A DNA stretch of 64,000 nt from Datisca glomerata (GCA_003255025.1 QANY01011949.1:248001-312000); one strand, 5' to 3'. Counted from the stretch's first letter, positions 24,102 to 35,847 are shown. The notes: generated from the letters alone by a model not told the origin. A program made the numbers and translations.

Positions 24102-24624
24102 TTTCTTCGTTTCTTGCAGAATCTGAGAGAGATTTTCGAGGTTTCAGTGTTTTAGCTGACAATTGGTTTTTGCGCCGGTTTTTTTTTAAAGAGACCCTGT
24201 ATTAATCGTTCGCTGGAATTAAACTTTTACACTAATTTTTATTTAACTTCACATTTGATCCACTTTTTTTCATGGTTTTACTTTTTTCTTATTACTCTTT
24301 TTATAAGTTATCCAATCAAATGTCATGATCTATTCACTTAGAATGTCTCTACCCACCCCTTTTCTCCCTCTTCGTTTTTCATTTTTCTATTTCTTCTTTG
24401 TTTTCCTTTTGGTTTGCTTCTCCGTCTTCTTCCTTCTTCCTACAATAACAAATGATTGTTAGCGCTTCTCTCTAGAATAGGTATAAGTTTTGTTTTATTT
24501 TTTCTAATAATATTTACTTGTTTTCTTCCTTCTTTCATGGATTTTTTATTTTCATGAGTTTTCTGAGAATATTTATTTGTTTTCTTCTTTCTGGAACGTT
24601 GTTTGAAGTTCATTTATTGTACAT

Positions 24625-25115
24625 GATCACTACAAGATGATAGTGTAGTGTTAAATAAGGTCTACATGAGTCTCGTGTAGTCATCGTGTAGACTACACGC
24701 AGGGTACACGAGCCTCGTGTAGTCATCGCATAGACTACACGCAGGGTACACGAGCCCCGTGTAGTCATCGCGTAGACTACACGCAGGGTACACGAGCCCC
24801 GTGTAGACCTTGTGTACACTACACGATCATCGTGTAGTGCATCAAGAATTTCTTCAGCAGTTCATGAGCATCGTGTGGCATCTATTACACTACACGAGAA
24901 TTACACGATCATCATGTAGGGTATAAGATGATCACATGATGACCGTGAACTCCTCGTGTACACTACACGATCCTCGTGAAGTCCTCGTGTACACTACACG
25001 ATTCTCGTGAAGTCCTCGTGTACACTACACAATGGAACTACACGATCATCGTGCAGTCCCCGTGTAGTCTACACAATGAAACTACACGATCATCGTGTAG
25101 TCCTCATATACATTA
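24625..25115. repeat. CTACACGA palindromic minisatellite, cluster 1
   Basis: The core is CTACACGATCATCGTGTAG and variants. At 24680-24810 a regular 51-bp unit (TAGACTACACGCAGGGTACA plus CGAGCCTCGTGTAGTCATCG) repeats three times; the rest is less regular. It lies between the left terminal repeat and the transposase. Confidence 0.9.
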
Positions 25116-25343
25116 CATAACGCCCTCCTACTGAAATTTTAAAGGATAGAGATTTATAGTTCTTTGTTAAGGAGAATGGATCCGAATCACTTAGAAGCCC
25201 ACTATTTGTAAGTACCAAGCCAAAAAATTTCCATCTCAAAGCTCGGTTCGTCAAACCACAATGTCACAATAACCTCGGGTTCCTGAAACTACAAGATTTT
25301 ATCAAAGTTGAGTTCTGAAACACAAATGTAACGACAACCTCTA

Positions 25344-27715
25344 CATGAAAGCATTCCTCGCTTTGAGAGTGTTGATCATTTTGAAAGAAACTATCATGAC
25401 GATGATGTTTTTGGTCATGACGATTATAATTATTTCAAGGATGGGGATGTTGATGTTGATGGAGATTATGATAATGATTTTGATCAGGGGGCGTGTGATG
25501 ATACAATCTGTGGAGATGACCATGATGAAGCCATCAATAGAGACGGTCATACAATAATTCATGACTTGAATACTGGTCTTGAACCCAAGACCACTTGTCC
25601 ATTGCCATCGCAACCTGATTTGAATGAACTACATCCTGGGTCTAGTGAGTAACGGGCTGATTTGAATCAAGTTATGTCAGACACAATAAATATGGATGAT
25701 TTGTACAATGATAAAGCCGAGCTGCTTAAGGTTGCTCGTATGATGGTCATCTAGAGAAATTTTGAGTTTCGGATCTTCAAGTCAAAACAGTCAATATTGG
25801 TACTTGTATGAGTTGAGAAAACATGCAAATGAAGGTTACATGCCATGAAATTGAAAAATTATCCATACTTCAAAGATACAAAGTTCATCAATACACATAC
25901 ATGCACATTTGAAGTATTGAGACATGAACACCATCAGACTATATATTCATTGATTGATCATTCTAGACGGTCCAAATACATGGGTGTTGGACGTATATAT
26001 AGGCCAAAAAACATTATTGAAGATGTTCGACTTAATTTTAGTGTTAAAATAAGTTCACATAAGGCATGGAGGGATATGGCATATGCATTGAAATTAGTTC
26101 AAGGATCTCCTGAAGACAACTATAAGATACTCCCAGCATATTGCCACATGTCAGAATAAAAAAATGCTGGTGCTTATTTTTTATTTTGCCATCATAATGT
26201 CTACACGAGTACAACATGTGCCTCGTGTAGCCATCGTGTAGTCTACACGATGGTTACACAGACCTCGTGTTGTCATCGTGTAGTTTACACCATGGTTACA
26301 CGAACCTATTGTAGTCATCGTGTAGTCTACATGATGGTTACACAGATCTCGTGTAGTCATCGTGTAGTCTACACGATGCCTACACTGACCTCGTATAGTC
26401 ATCATGTAGTCTACATGATGGTTATACGGATCTCGTGTAGTCTACGTCATGGTTACACGGACCTCGTGTAATCATCGTGTAGTCTACAATATGGTTACAT
26501 GGATCTCATGTACGCAACATGTACACTATGTACTCTACCATTTTTAATACAACAATAATAAATATTTTTCAGGGACAACCACATATAGAGATCGATGAGC
26601 ATGATCATTTTAAATATTTTTTCATGGCTCTTGGACCCTTTGTTCGTCGATTTTTCAGCTGTATACGGCCTATCATTGTTGTTGATGCATCCGCCTTAAA
26701 AGTCAAATACAAATGAGTATTATTTGTTGTAACTGCAAAGAATGGGAACAACCAAGTATATCGCATTGCATTTGGAATTGCAGATTCAAAAAATAATTAT
26801 TGATGGCAATGTTTCTTCTGTAAACTTCTTGATGTAATCGATAATCTAGAAGACTTAGTGTTTATATCCAACAGGTATACAAGTATATTAAATGTTGTAC
26901 ATGTTGTCTTTCCCAATACACTTCATGGAGCTTGCATCTTCCACATGGGCCAAAATATCAAATCAATTTATAAAAAGAAAGATGTCATCGCATTGTTTTT
27001 TAAAGCAACAAAGGTATACCGTCAATTAGAATTTGATCAACTGATGACACATTTTACAGATGCATTTCTAGATTTCTCACAATACGTGTTAGTGGGGGGA
27101 GTTGAGAGGTGGGCACATTCCTGTTTTGATGGAAGGCGATACAATATAATGACTAGAAATATCGTGGAATGTTTGAATGGGGTTTTGAAGGATGCTAGAA
27201 AGCTTCCCATTACATGCCTTATAGAACATATCAGTGACATATTACAACGGTAGTTCTATGAACGACGGATGGATGCCTATCAAATCACCTCGCAGATGAC
27301 AGATTGGGTTGAGACTAAGCTTAACAAGAAGCATCTTGCATCACGTACACTATCATTATTTCCTTCCGTCATCCACGAAATTCGTGTTGCGGGTGGGGGT
27401 AGGAAAGTAGTGGTAAAAATGATAGTGTACGTGCAGAGAATTTGATATTGATCAAATTCCATACATACACGCGTTGGTTGCATGTTGGCAGCATAATATT
27501 CTTCGCATACAGCATGTGTTCGAGGTTTTATAAAAATGAGGCTCTAATTGTTGCGTATGCGGAAACAGTACATCCTCTCGGAGATCAAGCAGGTTTGGGT
27601 CATCAGTCAGGAGGTTCATAAAAATAGTGTATTGCCACCTATAACGAGGAGACAAAGTGGCAGAGTTAGGATAAAGAGAATTCCATCTGGAAGTGAGGAG
27701 GAAGGGCAAACGTTG
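25344..27715 (+). pseudogene. MULE transposase, broken
   Basis: An acidic Asp-rich N-terminal part (25344-25650) is followed by the MuDR DNA-binding region: DKAELLKVARMM, KLKNYPYFKDTKFINTHTC, and SRRSKYMGVGRIYRP to ILPAYCHM at 26150. After an interruption with minisatellite (26170-26569, ending in TTTTTCAG) comes the transposase core: HFKYFFMALG, IIVVDASALKVKYK (first Asp), then FISNRYTSI, where the second catalytic Asp is Asn, and HGACIFHMGQNIKS. A SWIM zinc-finger remnant (CREFDIDQIPYIHAL) lies at about 27430-27475 and the basic tail at 27640-27700. Stops within coding include 26714-26716 and the TGA near 26802. It cannot encode a working enzyme. Confidence 0.85.
26195..26525. repeat. CTACACGA palindromic minisatellite, cluster 2
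   Basis: 51-bp units (CATCGTGTAGTCTACACGAT plus GGTTACACAGACCTCGTGTA) lie within a likely transposase intron. Possible splice borders are GCTG|GTGCTT near 26170 and TTTTTCAG|GG near 26569. Confidence 0.85.
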
Positions 27716-27827
27716 TGGGCAAGCCACTTAAATATAAATAATGACCTTTGTAGACTTAAATTAAATATTAAGATAGAAATATTCTTGTGTTTGTTAATTA
27801 ATAATGTCATAAAATTTAATTAGCCTA

Positions 27828-28115
27828 CATGAATCCTACACGATTCCCGTGAAGTTCTCGTGTAGTCTACACGATGCCTGTGAAGTCATCATGTAGGCTA
27901 CATGAAGACTATACGATACCCATGAAGTGATCGTGTAATATACATGATGACTACACGATACTCGTGAAGTCATCATGTAAGCTACACGATGACCATGAAG
28001 GCCTCGTGTAGGCTACATGAAGATTACATGATGCCCGTGAAGGCCTCGTGTAGGCTACATGAAGATTACACGATGCTCGTGAAGGCCTCGTGTAGGCTAC
28101 ATAAAGCCTACGCTA
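27828..28115. repeat. CTACACGA palindromic minisatellite, cluster 3
   Basis: Units of the form GAAGGCCTCGTGTAGGCTAC plus ATGAAGATTACACGATGCTC lie between the 3' ends of the two convergent MULE genes. Confidence 0.88.
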
Positions 28116-29139
28116 AACATATAGTACCAAAAAACTCATAGTCCATAATTCACAATTTGAGGGTGTATAAAAATAAAATAAAAATTCATAAAATATATCC
28201 AAATTATTTTCGTACAACATTGTCACGTGCAAATAACTCAGATGCAATTCGTGTTTGATATTCTAACATTTGTTGTTGAGTTATTTCTTGGAGGTTCTTC
28301 CCATATGCGAGAGCTTCGACAACCTTAAAAGTGAATACCTCACAATCGATCTTACAAAACACACGAAATGCAAAAACACAATTAAATAATATGTATGAAA
28401 TTTTAAGTGGACTTTCAAAAAAATGTATATTTCACTTACCCATTATCTTGTTCTGGAAACTTTCATGATCTCATATTTTCACTCATATTTGGGTTTAACC
28501 TCTTGTTTTCTCTCATAAATGTTCATCATTTGAAGAAGCCGATGGACAATCTTCATGAAAGGTTTCATTATTTCAATGTATAATGAGCGTTGATATGGCA
28601 TGTTCATGGAGTTATAAATACGAATACACTAGCCATTCAAATCAAGATCAACCGCAATCCAATGATTGCAGTTCACATTCATTGAAAAGATAACATTAGC
28701 TGACTGTTCCCATCTCATTCTAAAATTCGTATGCAAGCCGAGGACCAAGTACTGAAGGTGATCATCAACGTCAATATTCCAGCCCATAGGATCTTGCTCA
28801 AACTCTCTCTCATTCGGCTAGATAGGTTCTCATGTAATGTCACGGGAAACAATTTAAATCCTCAACATCAATAAAGAATGACGTTGATATTTTTGCAAAT
28901 CCTTCCTCATGAGCTCCAAGTATGCATCGATATACTGCAATATAATAAAGATTAGTTAAGATATTAATGATTATTTTAAATACCACATTAAAAAAGATTA
29001 TAAATAACTTCTTACATCTGACTCAAGCCATTGATAAGGTGAAGAGACTAGTTTTTTGAACCAGGTAAGGTCAACGTTGCAAAATTCAACGTCTATTTTC
29101 TCGTTCCTGTACAACATAGTTATAGATCAAAATTAGGTA

Positions 29140-29445
29140 CACGATTGGTTTACTACACGGGCCTCATGTAGTCATCGTGTAGACTACACAATGGTTACAC
29201 GGACCTCATGTAGTCATCGTGTAGACTACAAGATCGATTACACAGACCTCGTGTGACCATCGTGTAGCTCGTGTGACCATCGTGTAGTATACACGATGAC
29301 TACACGAGGTTCGTATTCAAGAATAATAAGGGTAGAAAATGATTTTGAACATACCTTCTCTCCAACTACTGATGTCCAGAAGCTTTTTTCTTCTTCCTCC
29401 TCAGTACGTGTAGTCTACATGATGACTACACGAGGTCCGTGTTCA
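29140..29445. repeat. CTACACGA palindromic minisatellite, cluster 4
   Basis: Repeats such as GTAGTCATCGTGTAGACTAC occupy 29155-29305, and one more unit lies at 29405-29435 within the protease gene region, probably an intron. Confidence 0.85.
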
Positions 29446-29540
29446 AGAATAAGAAGGGTAGAAAATGATTTTGAGCATACCTTCTCTCCAACTACTGATG
29501 TCCAGAAGTTTTTTTCTCTTTCCTCCTCAGTAGGGACCAA
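29307..29540. repeat. ~129-bp tandem duplication in the protease region
   Basis: Both copies read from CACGAGGTTCGTATTCAAGA (second copy CACGAGGTCCGTGTTCAAGA) through AGGGTAGAAAATGATTTTGA and ACTACTGATGTCCAGAAG to TCCTCCTCAGTA, with few differences. The duplication starts and ends at a CTACACGA motif, which hints that the repeat mediated it. Confidence 0.88.
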
Positions 29541-30654
29541 GGAAAGAACTGTCAACTAAAAATGCAAGAAATATAAATTAGTATATGTGAAAGTAATATA
29601 AATTAACTTGTCACCATAATTCACCAACATACATTCTCCTTTGAAAAAAATTTCTTTTTGAAGATTCTCAACCGGTACTATCATTGCCAGACACCACTTG
29701 AGAATCCTTAACACCTTGGTCGAAACCTGGTTACCATACAATCTACCCACCAATGGGATAGTTTCAAATACCCATGCCTATTTAAATAAAAGAGAGTAAT
29801 TCAGTATTTAACACATAAATAATTCAATACATTACTACATAGAATTAAATAAATTTTACTTGGAAGGTAAATGGACATCCATTGAGTGAATACCTATGAA
29901 CAGCAGCGGCAGATTTCTGTATTTTTTTTCTTGATCTTTAAGATCACCAAAAATAAATTTTGTTTTCTTCACAGCTAATAATGATTTCATTGTTTTGGAG
30001 AACGAGAGCTCTCACCACGTATATTGGTTGAACGCTTCAAGGTTGTCAACCAAAACCAACCATCTCTTTTCAATTAGGGTACGATTCTCCTTCCCAACAG
30101 AAAATGCTCTAACAAATAAATCAAAGACATATTGACCCCATCAGGATCTGATTGATATTCATAGTTTTTAAACTTCTACTCCAACTCAGCCAGGGTTATT
30201 GACTGGGCTTTGGGAAAGTACAGATCAGAGAGTCTGTTGGGGCCACGAGTCTTCTTCTCATATCGAGCTTCACCGAACTTTAGTCCGATCATCAACGAGA
30301 ACTCCTTCTTGGAGAAGCACAGTGGTTCTTCATTGACAAGAAACCATATTTTCTCCTCAAATGGAGTGTCGTTGACATATTTGGCCTCCCTGACCAGCAC
30401 CTAGTGGTAGACAGTTACTGAAAACTTCTGGGCTAGAAGATCAAGGAGATAACCAAAGCATGTCTCCCTAAATAGGGAGAGTTGAGGAGCTATCAGCTTG
30501 GTCTTGATAACCTTTTATGCAATGGGGTATTGCACTTTGCATTGACCCTTGCTTTTGAAATTCTGTTAACTACATAGACGTATCTTAGTTGCATCTTTGA
30601 TGAAGCCATAACCTGTAGAATATTCAAGGCAAACATAAGATCAAGAAATGTAAA

Positions 30655-30915
30655 GGATGCTCGTGTAGTCATCATGTAGACTACACGAAGGGTACACGAT
30701 TCTCGTGTAAGTCTTAGGTAGAATATATGAGGGCTACACGATCCTCGTGTAGTCCTCGCGCAGACTACACGAGAGGTATACGATCCTCATGTAGCCCTCG
30801 TGTAGACTACACGAGCTTTACACGGCCGGGTACACGACCATCATGTAGTCCTCATATAACCTACACGAGGCTTACACGAAATCGTGTAGCATACACGAGG
30901 CTTACATGACTTTGT
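30655..30915. repeat. CTACACGA palindromic minisatellite, cluster 5
   Basis: Units such as CTCGTGTAGACTACACGAGG lie just upstream of the protease start codon, between it and the right terminal repeat. Confidence 0.88.
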
Positions 30916-30939
30916 TATGTTTCTATACAAAACACTCAG

Positions 30940-31476
30940 AAATTTAGGAGAAAAAAACACTTAGAAACCCAGAAAAAAATATTAGAAACCTAAAAAAATA
31001 ACCTTGTTGTGATTGGACATTCACAAAAAATAGAAATGCAAAAATTCAAAAAAAATCCTTAGAAACCCAGAAAAAACACCTCAGGAACCCAGGAAAAACA
31101 TCTCAGAATCCAGAACAAAAACTCAGAAACCCAAAAACTTACCTTGTTGTTTTTCCTGGTTGTGGGAGACGAAAACTCAAGGATTTGTAGATAGAGATGT
31201 TGCGACTTCGAGAGAGAGAGAGTAACAGTAAGAGAGAAATGAGAGAAATGCAAGTGAGGTACATAAAGGGGTGGAGTTTCGTGTAGTGAAAATGTGTAAC
31301 CATCACTTCTTTTTCAAACTGTCATTTAGAATTCGTGAAGGGGTTTTTTTGTAACTTCACAAGCTGATTTTGAATTAAAGGTAGACCAGGGGTCAGGGAC
31401 CAGGGTAAACAAAAATTAGTGTAAGGGTCTAATTTTACAAAATGATGAGTGTAGGGGTCTACTTTAGTAAATAACC
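30940..31476. other. right subterminal part of the MULE
   Basis: It contains several spaced copies of CAGAAACCCAGAAAAA-like sequence (30950-31130), a GA run (31209-31222) and the right terminal repeat. No gene was seen. Confidence 0.5.
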
Positions 31477-31899
31477 CTTTTGCGAAAATATGATTTGTTA
31501 AGAGAAACACATATACTAATTTTGACGGATTTATACACATAGTACACCATCCGCTGACTTTTCCTTCATTCTTTCTTCCCAATCATTTCTTACACAACAT
31601 CAAATAAAATTTCAACTTCTTCTTCATCAACACTCAACCTCCATACATCCCCTCATACCCTCATTTCTCCTTCTACGTTAGTTAAATCTACACCTTCTTC
31701 ATTATTTATTCATCTTCTTCATCCCGCTGGAAGAGAAGCTTTTTTATTTGTCAAGAAGTTCTTCATCTTGAAAAAAAACTTGTAGCTATACAAGTGTGGG
31801 TTTTATAAGAAGTTTTTTTTATAATTTTTTTGTTCATGTGTTTTAAAAGATGTTTTTTGAGTTTTTTTATTACTACAACAATATACCATACGTTGATTG
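31477..31899. other. non-coding, pyrimidine-rich
   Basis: There are many CTTCTTCATC stretches. It may be the left arm of a further non-autonomous element: AAACACATATACTAATTTTG near 31504 has a weak inverted match near 32500. No gene was seen. Confidence 0.35.
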
Positions 31900-32400
31900 T
31901 TTGAACACGATGCCTACATGGTTGTCTTGTAGCTCTCCTTACAGACTACAAGATGACTACATAATCGTTTTGAGTAGTACATGATGCACTACAAGATGAT
32001 CTAGTAGTCATCTTTTACGCTACACATGATGACTACAAGATTATCTTGTAACACATTGTGTAATATATAAGATGACTACAAGATTGTCTTGTAGTGCATC
32101 ATGAATTGTTCGAGACGTTTCTGATGTATTACAAGATGATCTTGTAGCCATATTATACACTACATGATGTGTTACAAGATGATCTTGTAATCATCGTGTA
32201 GTGTACAAGATGACTTCAAGATCATCTTGTAGTGCATCATCTACTGCTCAAGATGACATCGAGAATGTCTTGAGCACTTCACGATGCACTACAACACGAT
32301 CTTGTAGTCTTCTTGTAAATTACAAGATGACTATAAGATCATCTTGTAATACATCATGTAGTGTACAAGATGACTATAAGATCATCTTGTAATACATAAA
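31900..32400. repeat. palindromic minisatellite, CTACAAGATGATCTTGTAG family
   Basis: The core ACAAGATGATCTTGTA recurs many times, joined by GTGTACAAGATGACT-type spacers. It is related in design to the MULE repeat but has a distinct sequence (AAGATGATCTT in place of ACGATCATCGT). Confidence 0.88.
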
Positions 32401-32619
32401 AAACGTCTTGATCGTCTCTAACAGTAACTTGATTGTTCAAGGGACTGATTGTAGTTTTCCCAATATTAAAACCCATCACTCACTTCTTCTTATTCCTGAC
32501 AAAAACTAATATACTTTTTTCACTCTCCTTCCGTTATCAGAATCTCCCTCTCTCTTTAAAAAATAAGTAAGAGAATGGTTGAAAAAGATGCATTTGCAAG
32601 AATGATTGATTTTTTTTTT

Positions 32620-33330
32620 GTAACTGTAGAATTTTTACAAAATTGGAAAATTTTATGTAGAGGTGTATTATGGTAAATAAAAATAATCAATGGGTAGATA
32701 TTTATACACCATGGTATATTCTAATATACCATCAATGTACCGTTGTATATTTTAATATACCATTAGTTGTTTCATTTTTGTAAGTTGGTTTGGTCTATTG
32801 CTATCGTTATATATTTTAATATATCATAGCATATATGTAGTATATATTTTAAATATCATCTGGTATCATACTCATTTCCACACTCAAGCTCGTCCCCTAA
32901 TTCTTCTTCTTCATCTCTCTCGCTGGATTCTCCGATTCTTCATTTTAGAGTTTCAGTCTTTCTAAAATCAAACAAGAAAATCAATCTAGAAAACCATCGA
33001 GTCTCCTCTTACAATTCTTCATCTCTTTTCCCCCTCAATTTATGTGCATTTTTTCACTTACGACAATGGAAAAGAAAGAAAGAATAGGGGAGGGAGGAGT
33101 CCGCCGGTGTTTTCCACCGCCGCTGATGGCGTAGAGAGAGAAACAATGGCCATTTATACCATTGCCCTACTTCTTAGTGCATTTTTGCCTACTTGGAAGC
33201 AGCGAGAACGAGAGATGAAACAAACAGAGAGAGAAACATAGAGGGAAGTGGTAAAAAAATGGCCATTTATACCATTGATTTTTTTTTTTTACTATTTTCT
33301 AAAATAATAAAAATAAATAGTTTATTTCTC
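32620..33330. mobile_element. possible small fold-back element with GGTATATTTTAATATACC repeats
   Basis: A third palindromic unit (GGTATATTTTAATATACCAT) recurs at 32710-32870. Outer sequence AATAATCAATGGGTAGATAT (near 32680) has a loose inverted match to AATGGCCATTTATACCATTG near 33260-33280. A CT-rich stretch and a GA-rich stretch lie between. The element call is tentative; the palindromic repeat itself is clear. Confidence 0.4.
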
Positions 33331-35830
33331 TAATTTAAAGTCCTCCAGTGGCAAGAATGGCCGTTAAGCTCACAATACGTGGAGATCTCCAAGTGTTCGT
33401 GTCCATAATTTAGAAGATTTGGGCCTTAATGTCATGGATTCACAATAAGGGCTACAAGACATGGAGGAAAGACCGAGGTGTATAAGCTAAACATTATACA
33501 CCATAACACATGCATAAGTGAAGTAATACGGGTTACCACTAAATTTTCTAGATTTTGCCTAACAAGGGCGTCAGAGTTCATTCTCCAACACCATCCTAGA
33601 TTTGTTTCAGTGTTGCTAATCCTATTTTGTAGTTTAAATCTTTGTCATGTGCTTTAAGAAAGCTTGAGTTGAGATCATCTTCAGATAATAATTTCCAACC
33701 TTCACAAAAACTTTTCTTTTCCATACAAGTTTGAGAACGTTTATGTTTTTTTGAAGTCATATATCATTTGTATGTCAAAAGTTCTTGTTTCATCTACATT
33801 TTCTTTCTGAACGTTTGGGTCCAAGTAAAGAAAAATGAGGGAAAAAACAATAAAAGTGTAGAAGACTCGTCAATGTCTTATTCATCTCCTCTATATATTA
33901 AGGAATCAAATGGAGCACATTTTTATATAAAGTTATGATGAATCGTATTGTTGTTATGTATCATTCTTGTAGACACCAAAATTAGTCGGGCCATACCTCA
34001 TCTCATAGCTCAAAAGCAATTATGATCTCAAAACTCAAATGCGGTTGAGAATAACTACATAAATGATTTTTTTGGTAATTCATATAGTTAAATAACCGGT
34101 CATATTTTTTTAGCAAATATAACTGGTGGTCCCACTAAGAAAGTGGCATTTGCCATGTTGTCCTCACAAAAAAATCGCAGCAGGGACACATGCTTTAAAA
34201 ACGTCACGCGCGTTATTCATGCTGCGAACGTGTGCATTACGAACGTCCATCGCGCTTTAAAAATATTGAAAAAGACATAGGTTACTGTGCACCGTGCACA
34301 GTAACTAACAAAAGTCATTGAGCACTTATTTTTATTATTTTTGTAAATTAAAAAAGTTTCACACGTAAGCTAAATAAAACACGTACAGTTTATGTAAATA
34401 ATTTAGATACACACGTTTGCAATTTAAAAACCGGCGAGTCGAAGCATATAGCAATCCTAGCTAATTTCAACCAGGTGAATAGAAATAAACTCTGTCTGTT
34501 GACTTGCAAGCCATTTAAGGGGTTGGATGACAGAATCTTTCCGTCCGTTCATGTCCATGGCCCAGCAAATCAGAAATTGATTACATGTAACTAAGTTATT
34601 TATAATAAGTAATTAAATTTAATTACATGTAAATAAATTATTTACATAAAAGACTCATTGACCTCACATCTCCCACTGGTTCATCATTTAGCTTTAAGCT
34701 CACACAGTAAATGAAGATGATTTATATGTTGAGTAAACCTTAATTGAGGGAAAGCGTCGAACATGATTTGATCATTCTGGAAACACCCCTTTGTTCTTGA
34801 GATGATTTATAATTTTTAATCTAAAACACACAGATGCGGGAAATTTAGAGAGAGACAGAGTGACAAATGAGGAAAGCAAAAGAGATAAAACACACAGATG
34901 AGAGGGGAAATGGGAAACAAATGAGGGAAATTTAGAGAGAGATAAAGAGTGAGGAGGGAAGAAGACGAAGAAGCTGTGAATAAGAAAAATGCACTTTAAA
35001 ACAAAATTAAAGCCATGTGATTTAATTGGACTAAAAAATGACCATTATGCTAAAAATAACTTAAGCCAACCATATGTTTAAACTGAGCTTCATAAACTGG
35101 TGAAATTTATAATTTTCTAAGACAATTATACCATATTCGAATCTGATCCATACTGTTTGACCCACGTGGAAAGTCCATGAGTTTCCCATATTATTATATG
35201 TTGTCTAACTCATTATAAGATATTGTTTGTTAGAAAAAATTCATTATAAGATATTTGCTCTCTAGTCTCTAGCTCCCTCTAGGCTTACGCTCTCAAAACT
35301 ACTATTGTTTGTACGTTAGAGACTAATTGGTTATGCATCATACCGATGTTAAGCTAACACTCTTATGTCCACTCTTTCTCTTTTATTTTCAAGTTTATCA
35401 TCCAGTTATCTCGTGACATGTGGTAACATCTTTGACAATAAATTTTCTCCATCTACAATTCTTAATGTTAACTATATACTTAAGTGGATTAATACTAATC
35501 ATTTGATAAATACGTTATTTAGCTATGTTATATATTATATAATTGCTGTATATTGAGACATTATTAGATTTATATTATTAATAAATTCATATTTTTATGT
35601 ACCCTCTTAAATAATGAATGGAACTTTCAATCTAGAAGTCCTATAATTAGGTCCGAATTAGAAATGGACATCACAAAAAGAACCCAAATACCAAACATGT
35701 TCTTGGCATGCCCTAAAGGCCAAACAACAAATGTTTGCAAGTAGTACAGAAAGTAAACAAAACAAAGCAAAGCATTCCCATAGCCCAAGAACTTTGCATG
35801 GAAAGAATGTGGGGTACCGACTTTCTTCCT
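33331..35830. other. 2.5-kb intergenic region upstream of ABCG26
   Basis: This is AT-rich, with no reading frame that resembles a protein. A GA-rich stretch lies at 34850-34975. Nothing else was recognised; the proximal promoter of ABCG26 lies at its right end. Confidence 0.5.
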
Positions 35831-35836
35831 TACTAA

Positions 35837-35847
35837 TATTATATAGG
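35837..35847 (+). promoter_or_regulatory. probable TATA box of the ABCG26-like gene
   Basis: TATTATATAGG lies about 95 bp upstream of the ATG, which would give a 5' UTR of roughly 60-65 bases. It is a positional prediction only. Confidence 0.4.

Larger units (their letters stand above)
28204..30609 (-). pseudogene. MULE-borne DUF1985 / Ulp1-like (C48) cysteine protease, broken
   Basis: The minus-strand start MASSKMQLRYVYV lies at 30609. A DUF1985-like part follows (PFEEKIWFLVNEEPLCFSK, EFSLMIGLKFGE, about 30370-30240; later IPLVGRLYGNQVSTKVLRIL near 29740-29690). The C48 peptidase part is near 28740-28204. It has catalytic His in CNHWIAVDLDL (His codon 28662-28664), then IRIYNSM, where Asn sits at the usual Asp, then an intron, then the active-site Cys in DCEVF (28342-28344) and the tail to stop at 28204. 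Family members remove SUMO or related ubiquitin-like tags. In-frame stops (TAG after LDLNG, TAG before VLVREAK) and frameshifts make this copy dead. Minisatellite cluster 4 and a duplication interrupt it. Confidence 0.75.
24177..31476. mobile_element. MULE carrying transposase and DUF1985/Ulp1-like protease
   Basis: The left end GGTTTTTTTTTAAAGAGACC and the reverse complement of the right end (GGTTATTTACTAAAGTAGAC) align. Homology continues inward to TTACACTAATTTTTATTTAA (24228 on; right copy about 31392-31411), so the terminal inverted repeats are about 70 bp and diverged. Flanks TTTTTGCGCC (left) and CTTTTGCGAA (right) share 7 of 10 positions and may be the target duplication. Inside are a transposase relic (+) and a Ulp1-type protease relic (-), facing each other, plus five clusters of CTACACGA repeats. 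MULEs carrying Ulp1-like genes (Kaonashi type; CUMULE in melon) are known. Insertion just upstream of a gene fits MULE habit. Confidence 0.75.

Noticed and set aside
24610..24819. Open frames with 17-residue repeats (also 26181-26405, 26250-26471, 30727-30909, 32201-32392)
   Set aside because: They are translations of the 51-bp and related palindromic repeats, open on both strands, with no start context or homology.
25341..25613. Minus-strand 90-residue frame
   Set aside because: It is antisense to the Asp-rich N-terminal part of the MULE transposase.
13006..32400. Regularly spaced palindromic repeats as CRISPR arrays
   Set aside because: Spacers are themselves repetitive, unit length varies, no cas genes exist, and the genome is a plant's.
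33044..33241. 65-residue frame with ERE repeats
   Set aside because: It falls in a GA-rich stretch of a probable repeat element and shows no homology.
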